A stretch of DNA of 39,973 nucleotides from Bacteroidota bacterium (GTDB lineage: Bacteria; Bacteroidota; Ignavibacteria; Ignavibacteriales; Ignavibacteriaceae): NCBI GenBank assembly GCA_022708025.1, contig JAKIZM010000029.1, positions 1 through 39,973 of the forward strand, written 5' to 3'. The position numbers and the translations under genes were made by a program. Every line of letters begins with the position of its first letter. Position 1 is the first letter of the stretch. Positions 1 to 5,698 of the stretch are shown piece by piece. The notes under the pieces were generated by a model. The model was not told the origin of the DNA and did no database searches. It was given only the letters and a program-made list of their open reading frames with translations.

Positions 1-109
1 AAATCACCCAAATTAAAACTTAAGTGCTTGTTTTTTATTATGTTAGCAATGCCTCCTGGCAGCGCGTCAGAAGTCAGGAAGTGTATATCTAATAATTCTA
101 AATGCAACA

Positions 110-562
110 ATGATTTTAAGATCTATTGGACTAACACTTCATCGCAATAACGCAGTTCTTACTATTCGAGATTTTAAAATCCAACTATTCAACAAAATAG
201 AAAGTTTGACTGACCTAATTGATACAAGTGCGTTCAACGAAACTGAACTGATTAACCATATTACGGAGTTGGCAAATTATTTTTCAATTTCGATTGGTCA
301 ATCCCAAAAAGCTATCAATGTTATTTTGAAATATCATTACCATTTAACTAGAATAAATAATAATGAAATAAAGCGTGCATTGCATTGCCCAATTGATTCT
401 AAAATACTTGCTGTTCTTGAGATAAATAATCTCAGTCTGAACGCGATTGATATTGAAAGATATTTAGAAATACAGAATACAATTAGCCAAAGAATAGAAT
501 ACCGTGTTGATTTTGATGTCCACTGGGATACTCAACACTTGGAAGCAGAAGGATTATTGTAA
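110..562 (+). CDS. Hypothetical protein, probable integron cassette gene
   Basis: This is a 150-residue protein with no signal peptide or membrane segment. Residues about 60-110 contain the pattern GQSQKAINVILKY followed by LHCPIDSKIL. That resembles a motif (GQxQKxxNxxLKY...HxPID) I associate with small uncharacterised bacterial proteins often found in mobile or accessory contexts; this is a recollection, not a search. No good Shine-Dalgarno precedes the ATG. The gene fills a segment whose ends carry a GTTAGC core (42-47) and its complement GCTAAC (570-575), as expected for the two ends of an integron cassette. Function is unknown. The ORF is certain and its being a real gene is likely. Confidence 0.6.
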   Translation: MILRSIGLTLHRNNAVLTIRDFKIQLFNKIESLTDLIDTSAFNETELINHITELANYFSISIGQSQKAINVILKYHYHLTRINNNEIKRALHCPIDSKILAVLEINNLSLNAIDIERYLEIQNTISQRIEYRVDFDVHWDTQHLEAEGLL

Positions 563-568
563 AACACT

Positions 569-760
569 GGCTAACCTGTTCTTCAAGCCGACCGCGTCTT
601 CGATACGGTCGTTTGAACTAAAATAATGGTTGGTTGTCTAAATTTATTTGCTCTTTGAAGTAGTTTACAAAAGAAAATAAAATTAAAAATTATTGGCGTT
701 CGTTTTACAAAGCTGCATTGTTGTTATGGGCGGCGAGTTAAAAACAATGCCGTTAGAACG
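569..760 (+). repeat. attC-like cassette recombination region A
   Basis: This non-coding segment between two unrelated genes has integron attC features. It begins with GGCTAAC (R''-like). It then has a hairpin at 582-617 in which TTCAA and CGACCG pair with CGGTCG and TTGAA, with unpaired GC and T as extrahelical bases. It ends in a GC-rich block (about 727-751) followed by GTTAGAACG at 752-760 (R'-like). The hairpin resembles the left half of aadA-type attC sites (TTCAAGCCGAC). At about 190 bases it is longer than most attC sites, so it may contain two partial sites. The block just before the core, GGGCGGCG-GTTA...CAAxGCC-GTTAGA, recurs at 1433-1461. Confidence 0.5.
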
Positions 761-813
761 TACAAACAACATTCTGCTTTTATGCCAAAATATAATTAAA
801 GGAGAATCACATT

Positions 814-1191
814 ATGTTTTGTTGGAACTGTGGTAAAGAGAACCCAAATGAATCAAATTATTGTATAAACTGTGGCTCAGATCTCCATTCCAATATCGAG
901 AGAAAAGATGAAGAATCTTCTCGAAATACAACTTACGAAGTACTTATACTTGTTGGTTGGTTTTTATCCGCAAATCAAATAATTTTCTTTTTAACTCAAC
1001 CAGAAAGCGTTAGAGGATTATCGATTATTGTTGAACTTGGAACTTTCATAATGTCTATAGTTCTAATTAATACTAAAAATAAAACATCTAAAACAAATGG
1101 TTGGATTATTCTTTGTATTTGGATATTTATAGAACTCATTGGTTTAATGGCTGGTTTTATGATTGGTTTTATGGATGCCTTAATGCAATAA
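814..1191 (+). CDS. Zinc-ribbon membrane protein
   Basis: This is a 125-residue protein. Residues 3-21 form a short zinc ribbon with two CxxC pairs (CWNCG and CINCG), the zinc_ribbon_2 type that often heads small membrane proteins. Two to three hydrophobic segments follow (about residues 43-60, 68-86 and 97-122), the last rich in Gly and Met. A clear Shine-Dalgarno, AAAGGAG at 798-804, sits 9 bases before the ATG and fixes the start. The gene is bracketed by GTTAGAACG (752-760) and the exact complement CGTTCTAAC (1215-1223), as for one integron cassette. Its role is unknown; the ribbon may bind a partner protein at the membrane. Confidence 0.75.
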   Translation: MFCWNCGKENPNESNYCINCGSDLHSNIERKDEESSRNTTYEVLILVGWFLSANQIIFFLTQPESVRGLSIIVELGTFIMSIVLINTKNKTSKTNGWIILCIWIFIELIGLMAGFMIGFMDALMQ

Positions 1192-1214
1192 AATGACAAG
1201 TATTTCTAAATATG

Positions 1215-1462
1215 CGTTCTAACCTCTTTAATAAGTAAAAGTCAATGGGCAGACAAAATTAATAGTGCTCCGGTTCGACACAGTTAAGGCTGGGGTTTTT
1301 TAGGGTTTTGAATTTTGTGTTAAGTGTTCTAGATGAATAATTAATTAATTCTGCCTTCGGTTCTTACGAAAACAAAATAAGCACCTTCGGCTAAATATTT
1401 GGCAATGCGTTTTACTTGTCGCTGCTGTTCAGGGCGGCGGGTTAGCGGCAACGCCGTTAGAC
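1215..1462 (+). repeat. attC-like cassette recombination region B
   Basis: This non-coding segment starts with CGTTCTAAC (1215-1223), the perfect 9-base complement of the core that opens the preceding cassette (752-760). It ends with AACGCC-GTTAGAC, where GTTAGAC at 1456-1462 fits the attC R' consensus GTTRRRY exactly. The last 65 bases (about 1398-1462) align well with the end of region A (691-758): TTGGC, GTTTTAC, GCTG, GGGCGGCG, GTTA, CAA, GCCGTTAGA in the same order. At 248 bases it is too long for a single ordinary attC. It may be two sites flanking a gene-less remnant, or a site carrying an insertion. Confidence 0.5.
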
Positions 1463-1483
1463 AATATAAAATGGAGATAAAAA

Positions 1484-1564
1484 GTGAAATTTAATTTGTT
1501 GTTTATGTTACTTCTAATATCAATGAAAATTATTGCGTCTGAAAAAAATTCATTAAAAATATGA
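1484..1564 (+). CDS. 26-residue signal-peptide-like leader ORF
   Basis: A GTG start at 1484 follows GGAG (1473-1476) at good spacing. It opens a 26-codon frame that ends in TGA at 1562-1564 and overlaps the next gene's ATG as ATGA. The peptide has Lys at position 2, a hydrophobic core (FNLLFMLLLISMKIIA), then a charged tail, so it looks like a signal peptide with almost nothing after it. The next gene has its own signal peptide but no visible Shine-Dalgarno. This short frame could therefore be a translational-coupling leader, or the stump of a secreted-protein gene cut off at cassette formation. No function is claimed. Confidence 0.4.
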   Translation: MKFNLLFMLLLISMKIIASEKNSLKI

Positions 1565-2823
1565 AGTCAAATATTTTAATTTTTGTTATCATAGTATTCG
1601 CTCGTACAACATTCGCTCAGGAATTCTGGGAATATATTGGTCTAGATGGATTTTTTATAGCAAATATTACCCAAGACAATTCAAGCAGACTTTATTCAAC
1701 GGAATGGCAGGGTTTTGGTGATTCTGTTTTTTTTTCTGATGATCTTGGGAAAACCTGGGACTCTTATGGTGAGATAGATGACAACTACTATGTTAATGTT
1801 AGCAGCATATTGATTCTGGATAATAATGATATCCTCATTTCAGGTTGGGGTAATACTGAAAGCGGGTGTATTTATAAATCTACCGATGGCTCAAAAACCT
1901 GGGAGCAAAAAAATACAGGTGCATCAATTAACACCTGTACTAAAATTCTGAAAAACTCTGATAGTATTTTTGCAAGCATCTATGATGCAGTCTATTTATC
2001 AGATGATGAAGGAGAAAGTTGGTTAAAATTAGGTTCTAGTCCTGATCCTGGGAATGAAATAGTAGATATAGTAAGGTCCGAAGACGGGAAATTATTTGCT
2101 GCTACTTTTTCTGAAATATTTAGATCAGTTGATAATGGTTCATCTTGGCAGCTTATTACTAATGGTATTCCTCCTTCTACTGACTTCTTTATGAATCTAA
2201 CTCTATCAGAAGAAGGCTATATTTATTTGGGAACAAGAAGGTCAGGTATCTACAGAACTAATGATTGGGGAGATAACTGGGAATATATAAGGCATGGCTG
2301 GATACGATATGTTACAACAAAATCAGGCGGATATATAATGGCAGGGGCTGAACAGGAAGGCTTAATAATGTCTACTGATTATGGCGATAGCTGGCAGATA
2401 GTAAATTCAGGCCTCCCAGGTAGTTTGCCATACACCTCATTTATAAACAGCGTATATTTTGATAAGGATGGATATGCATATTGCAGTGTGCATAATTATG
2501 GAATTTACAGAAGTACTATAGCTGTTTCTGTGGAAAAGGAAGAAGAAAATTCTCAATTAAGTTCTTACATTTTATATCAGAATTATCCTAACCCATTCAA
2601 CTCTGTTACAAATATTATATATCAACTTTCAAAGAGTGGATTAGTTCAGTTGAAAGTTTTCGACCTTCTTGGCAGTGAAGTGGCTATCCTAGTAAACGAG
2701 GTAAAATCAGTAGGATCATATGAAGTTAGTTTTGATGCAAGTATTTTACCTTCGGGTGTTTATATATACTCTTTAAGGGTAAATAATTTTGTTCAAAACA
2801 ACAAAATGACATTGTTGAAGTAA
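1561..2823 (+). CDS. Secreted Asp-box repeat protein with T9SS sorting domain
   Basis: This 420-residue protein begins with a signal peptide (residues 1-19, ending TFAQ). About seven Asp-box (BNR-like) repeats follow, recognisable as SxDxGxTW variants: SDDLGKTW, STDGSKTW, SDDEGESW, SVDNGSSW, TNDWGDNW and STDYGDSW. This is the pattern of sortilin/Ycf48-like beta-propellers. The last 85 residues are a type A T9SS sorting domain: NYPNPFNSVTNI, VFDLLGSEV, then LPSGVYIYSLRV and MTLLK. The protein should be exported through the Sec and T9SS routes and anchored or released at the surface. Asp-boxes occur in sialidases, but no sialidase catalytic set is seen, so an enzyme call is not justified. It sits between attC-like regions B and C. 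Confidence 0.85.
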   Translation: MKSNILIFVIIVFARTTFAQEFWEYIGLDGFFIANITQDNSSRLYSTEWQGFGDSVFFSDDLGKTWDSYGEIDDNYYVNVSSILILDNNDILISGWGNTESGCIYKSTDGSKTWEQKNTGASINTCTKILKNSDSIFASIYDAVYLSDDEGESWLKLGSSPDPGNEIVDIVRSEDGKLFAATFSEIFRSVDNGSSWQLITNGIPPSTDFFMNLTLSEEGYIYLGTRRSGIYRTNDWGDNWEYIRHGWIRYVTTKSGGYIMAGAEQEGLIMSTDYGDSWQIVNSGLPGSLPYTSFINSVYFDKDGYAYCSVHNYGIYRSTIAVSVEKEEENSQLSSYILYQNYPNPFNSVTNIIYQLSKSGLVQLKVFDLLGSEVAILVNEVKSVGSYEVSFDASILPSGVYIYSLRVNNFVQNNKMTLLK

Positions 2824-2843
2824 AAACTGTTGCGAAAAATATG

Positions 2844-2869
2844 GGGCAAGTAGAAATGCTTGCCCTTTT
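2844..2869 (+). terminator. Rho-independent terminator after the T9SS cassette gene
   Basis: A perfect 7-bp stem, GGGCAAG (2844-2850) and CTTGCCC (2859-2865), encloses an 8-base loop and is followed directly by TTTT. It lies 20 bases after the stop codon of the secreted repeat protein. Confidence 0.75.
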
Positions 2870-2883
2870 AATTAAAGCTTGTG

Positions 2884-3024
2884 AGTATAACCCGCTAATA
2901 AAGCGGACGCTCTGCTGGAGACGGGTAAACTGTTTTCGCATTTGGCATTTATGTAATTATCGGATGTTGTTAATTGAGCGGCATTGTTATTCTGGGTTGG
3001 GTTTAGCAGCAACGTCGTTATACT
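2884..3024 (+). repeat. attC-like cassette recombination site C
   Basis: This is the best-formed attC candidate, 141 bases long and within the known size range. AGTATAAC (2884-2891) and GTTATACT (3017-3024) are perfect complements, and GTTATAC fits GTTRRRY apart from T at the fifth base. Inside them, GACGCTCTGCTG (about 2905-2916) pairs imperfectly with CAGCAACGTC (about 3007-3016), the inner L''/L' pair expected of an attC. The intervening sequence is not coding on convincing grounds. It separates a plus-strand secreted-protein gene from a minus-strand toxin-antitoxin pair. Confidence 0.6.
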
Positions 3025-3033
3025 GCTAAATGT

Positions 3034-3342
3034 TCATAGTAAAGTTTTATAATTTCTTGCGCCGTGAAGGATGCGGTGAATAAAAATTGTTCTTTCTTCG
3101 ATGCTATAGAATACGATATAATTTTGAACTATTATGTATCTATAGCCGAAATTTTTAATGTCTTCGTCTTTCGGTATTCTTCCAAGCATCGGATTCTCGG
3201 ATAATAGTTCAATGTTCTTTTCAATTTTGTCGGCGATTGAATTTGCTGCAATCGGGTTTTCGGCTGCAATGAATGATATTATCTCAGCTAAATCTTCTTC
3301 GGCAATTCTAAGTAATCGAATCTGATATTTATCTGTTGGCAT
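3034..3342 (-). CDS. RelE/ParE-family toxin
   Basis: This is a small toxin of about 102 residues from the start MPTDKYQIRLL (ATG complement at 3340-3342). A longer frame reaches 3363, but the inner start gives the usual family length. The sequence has the ParE/RelE fold signature: an N-terminal strand (YQIRLLRIAEEDL), two helices with ENPIAANSIADKI, a central NPMLGRIPKDED segment, then YRYIIVQNYIVFYSIEE and a final IHRILHGARNY. RelE proteins cleave mRNA on the ribosome and ParE proteins act on gyrase; the sequence alone does not settle which applies here. The frame overlaps the upstream antitoxin gene by 14 bases, so the two are co-transcribed. Toxin-antitoxin pairs in inverted orientation are common in chromosomal integron cassette arrays. 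Confidence 0.88.
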   Translation of the reverse strand: MPTDKYQIRLLRIAEEDLAEIISFIAAENPIAANSIADKIEKNIELLSENPMLGRIPKDEDIKNFGYRYIIVQNYIVFYSIEERTIFIHRILHGARNYKTLL

Positions 3343-3601
3343 TAATAGAATTCCTAATATCATTCATAACTTGCTTGAGTGTTCGACCTTTGTCTCCTTC
3401 GGCTTTTTGATTTTGTGCAACGGACAATTTGCTGAGTAAATCAAGTTTTAATTGCAGTTTAGAATAGTGTGCCATAGACATAACAACCAAATCTCCTTCA
3501 CCATTTTTAGTAATAAAAATTGGTTCGTTTGAGTTGTTAGCAAGTTCTGAAATTTGGTTTGATTTATTTCTCAAATCAGATATTGGTCTGATAATAGGCA
3601 T
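3329..3601 (-). CDS. Phd/YefM-family antitoxin
   Basis: This 90-residue protein starts MPIIRPISDLRNKSNQI. Residues about 1-55 match the Phd/YefM fold: an ISDLR helix start, then EPIFITKNGEGDLVVMSMAHY, the conserved strand-loop-helix of this family. The C-terminal third (KGRTLKQVMNDIRNSINANR) would wrap and neutralise the toxin. The complementary strand carries AAGGA at 3610-3614, 8 bases before the ATG, which supports the start. Antitoxins of this family usually bind their own promoter together with the toxin; no operator is identified here. Confidence 0.88.
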   Translation of the reverse strand: MPIIRPISDLRNKSNQISELANNSNEPIFITKNGEGDLVVMSMAHYSKLQLKLDLLSKLSVAQNQKAEGDKGRTLKQVMNDIRNSINANR

Positions 3602-3614
3602 TGATAAAATCCTT

Positions 3615-3876
3615 TTTTAAGTTCGTGTCAAAATTATATCATTATTCTGATAGATGCAATAGAATTATAAAACTCAATATATCCAGTAAATCAAGCGTCT
3701 GCTTTAAAGTATGCTGCATTTGGTAAGTTATTGTACTACTCAATCATCATACTTCGATCCTAATTCAAACAAAGTTATTCATAAAACAATAATGAACTTT
3801 AGAGGGGAATATTTCTCTGTTATAGAATTATTGACAGAGAACAACAGAAAAATTAAATGCTTCCATATATTTAGGG
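3615..3876. other. Intergenic stretch with no convincing gene
   Basis: About 260 bases lie between the toxin-antitoxin pair and the tRNA-Leu promoter. A 60-codon open frame (3711-3893) has no ribosome binding site and no recognisable family. I find no clear attC site closing the cassette array here. AGTATGCTGC near 3710 and GTTATTGTACT near 3727 faintly echo site C. This is probably the right-hand edge of the cassette region. Confidence 0.4.
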
Positions 3877-3903
3877 TTGATTTTCTTGACTGATACCTAT
3901 AAT
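3877..3903 (+). promoter_or_regulatory. Candidate promoter of tRNA-Leu
   Basis: TTGATT (3877-3882) and TATAAT (3898-3903) are separated by 15 bases. The tRNA begins 19 bases after the -10-like box. The spacer is short, so this is a candidate only. Confidence 0.35.
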
Positions 3904-3921
3904 TTGTGCTCGCAAATTTAA

Positions 3922-4005
3922 GCGGAAGTGGTGAAATTGGTAGACACGCTATCTTGAGGGGGTAGTGCCTCGTTTGGCTTGCGGGTTCAAGTCCCGCCTT
4001 CCGCA
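3922..4005 (+). tRNA. tRNA-Leu (anticodon GAG)
   Basis: This 84-base cloverleaf has acceptor arms GCGGAAG and CTTCCGC with discriminator A. The anticodon stem CTATC/GGTAG has loop TTGAGGG (anticodon GAG). It has a long class II variable arm as expected for leucine, and the T-arm GCGGG-TTCAAGT-CCCGC. The 3' CCA is not encoded. It marks the boundary between the cassette region and the ordinary chromosome to its right. Confidence 0.96.
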
Positions 4006-4044
4006 CAAATCTTAAGTAATTATTAACAAAACAGGAAGGACATT

Positions 4045-4806
4045 ATGAAGAAAAACAGCTTAATATTTATAGTTCTGTTAACATTGGGTTTTTCTTTAGT
4101 TGGTATAGCTCAGGAAATGAAACCGGAAGCAGGCAAACTTTATAATGAAGGTAATGCTTTATTGAAAAATGAAAATGTTAATGGTGCCATTGAAAAGTAT
4201 AACGCTGCATTACAGATTGAAAAAGATTATAGAATTTATTATCAGAAAGGCGTTGCACTAAAAAAAGCTAACAGATTAGAAGAGGCAAAAACAGCTTTTG
4301 AAGAAGCATTGAAGCTGAACAGTAATTTTGAAGGCGGATTAAATGCACTTGGCGGTGTTTATTTTTCTATGGGTAATTATTCTGCTGCAATTGAAAATTT
4401 TGAAAAGATTTTAAACTCTAATGCCAGTAATGCTGTTAAACAAAAAGTTAAGAAGAATATATCACTTGCTTATGCAAAATTAGGTAACGATTATTTGGCT
4501 AGCGGCGATGTTAATAAAGGAATAGAATTTCTGAAAAAGGCTGTTGATAATGATAATTATGATGCTGCATATCTTTCACTTGCAAAAGTTTATTCTGAGT
4601 TAGGTAAGTATGATGAATCAATTGAAGCTGCATTGAATGCGCTTAAATATCGTTCAAAAATTACCAAAGGCGGACCTTATTACTATATGGGCATTTCTTA
4701 TAAAGGTAAAGGCGATATGAATAAAGCTAAAGAAAATTTCAAACTTGCTTCCGCTGATCCAACTTATAAGAAGACTGCTGATTACGAACTTGGTAATATT
4801 AAGTAG
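4045..4806 (+). CDS. Exported TPR-repeat protein
   Basis: This 253-residue protein has a signal peptide (about residues 1-22, ending GIAQ). At least five tetratricopeptide repeats follow: KLYNEGNALLKNENVNGAIE, IYYQKGVALKKANRLEEA, LNALGGVYFSMGNYSAAIE, AYLSLAKVYSELGKYDESIE and YYMGISYKGKGDMNKAKENF. TPR arrays are protein-binding scaffolds, and the partner is unknown. A good Shine-Dalgarno (AGGAAGGA) lies just before the ATG. The gene is monocistronic: a tRNA lies before it and a strong terminator follows directly. Confidence 0.85.
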   Translation: MKKNSLIFIVLLTLGFSLVGIAQEMKPEAGKLYNEGNALLKNENVNGAIEKYNAALQIEKDYRIYYQKGVALKKANRLEEAKTAFEEALKLNSNFEGGLNALGGVYFSMGNYSAAIENFEKILNSNASNAVKQKVKKNISLAYAKLGNDYLASGDVNKGIEFLKKAVDNDNYDAAYLSLAKVYSELGKYDESIEAALNALKYRSKITKGGPYYYMGISYKGKGDMNKAKENFKLASADPTYKKTADYELGNIK

Positions 4807-4822
4807 TCTTGAAATATTTTTT

Positions 4823-4850
4823 AAACCCTCCTAGTGAGGGTTTTTTTATT
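4823..4850 (+). terminator. Rho-independent terminator
   Basis: The stem AAACCCTC (4823-4830) and GAGGGTTT (4836-4843) has loop CTAGT and is followed by a T-rich tail. It lies 17 bases after the TPR gene stop. Confidence 0.88.
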
Positions 4851-4860
4851 TTAAAGATTT

Positions 4861-5490
4861 ATGAAAGAAACAATACAGATAAAAGAACTTAATGAAATTG
4901 AGTTGTTAGCTTTACTTTCCGCTAGTTCAGTTCTGAGAAAGAAAAATTATTTCAAAATTATACTTGAACAATTATTAGAAAATAAAACTTCTTCAAAAAA
5001 GATTTACGAAGCATTACTGCAAACCTATCTTTTTGCCGGATTTCCTTCCGCTCTCGTTTCGCTTAAAATTTTTCATAATACAGTTAGTAAAGAAAAAGTT
5101 TATAAAGGTTTTGACCTGAATAAATATTTAAATCGTGGTAAAAAGAATTGTAAACTTATTTATGCAGATAAATATGAAAAACTACTTAAAAATATAAGAT
5201 CATTTTCACCTGAAATGGCGGAATGGCTTATTATTGAAGGTTATGGAAAAGTTTTAGGGCGAAAAGGGCTTTCGCTTAAAGAAAGAGAATTATGTATTGT
5301 ATCAATTCTATCAGCAATGAAATTTGAAGAACAGCTTTATTCCCACATAATAGGTGCAATAAATGTCAAAGTTGAAAAAAAACTAATATTGAAATCCATT
5401 GGAAATTTATCCTTAATTAACGCCAAATCATCTGCCAGATTCGGGGAATCAGTTTTTAATCTTTATAGTTCCCGTCAAAAGAAAAAATAA
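4861..5490 (+). CDS. Carboxymuconolactone-decarboxylase-like (AhpD-like) protein
   Basis: This is a 209-residue soluble protein. Two segments resemble the CMD/AhpD helical fold: about residues 45-75 (KIYEALLQTYLFAGFPSALV) and about residues 140-185 (LSLKERELCIVSILSAMKF followed by LYSHIIGAINVKVEKKLI). It therefore looks like a fused or duplicated CMD protein. The CxxC pair used by AhpD-type peroxidase partners is absent, so a redox role is not supported. Enzymes of this fold also include gamma-carboxymuconolactone decarboxylase, but nothing here points to that substrate. The start lies 11 bases after the preceding terminator. The 208 bases that follow it show no gene. Confidence 0.65.
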   Translation: MKETIQIKELNEIELLALLSASSVLRKKNYFKIILEQLLENKTSSKKIYEALLQTYLFAGFPSALVSLKIFHNTVSKEKVYKGFDLNKYLNRGKKNCKLIYADKYEKLLKNIRSFSPEMAEWLIIEGYGKVLGRKGLSLKERELCIVSILSAMKFEEQLYSHIIGAINVKVEKKLILKSIGNLSLINAKSSARFGESVFNLYSSRQKKK

Positions 5491-5698
5491 TAGTTCTGAT
5501 AATAACTCCAAACTTTATTAAAGACTTTTTAAGACTTTTCTTTAGAAGATTGCCATATTTCATTTAGTGGCTTGCTTTTATGAAATATTGAGGTTTATAT
5601 TTGCTCTGAGTTTTAATATTATTTTACGGAAAAACTTAAATCTTATTAGGTTAGTCTAAAGCTCAGTTTACACAAAATTTCAAGGCGAAGGATTAAGT

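Noticed and set aside
1561..2823. Sialidase, from the Asp-box repeats
   Set aside because: Asp-boxes are structural and occur in many propellers. The Arg triad and other catalytic residues of sialidases are not evident.
2726..3029. Small frames on both strands over attC-like site C
   Set aside because: They run through the terminator and the paired core sites and show no protein-like features.
3711..3893. 60-codon open frame between the toxin-antitoxin pair and tRNA-Leu
   Set aside because: It has no ribosome binding site, no recognised motif and unremarkable composition. It overlaps the candidate tRNA-Leu promoter, so it is probably a chance frame.
3779..4006. 75-residue frame on the minus strand over tRNA-Leu
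   Set aside because: It lies across the tRNA gene and resembles the spurious proteins often annotated from tRNA antisense sequence (for example GLEPASQTRHYPL).
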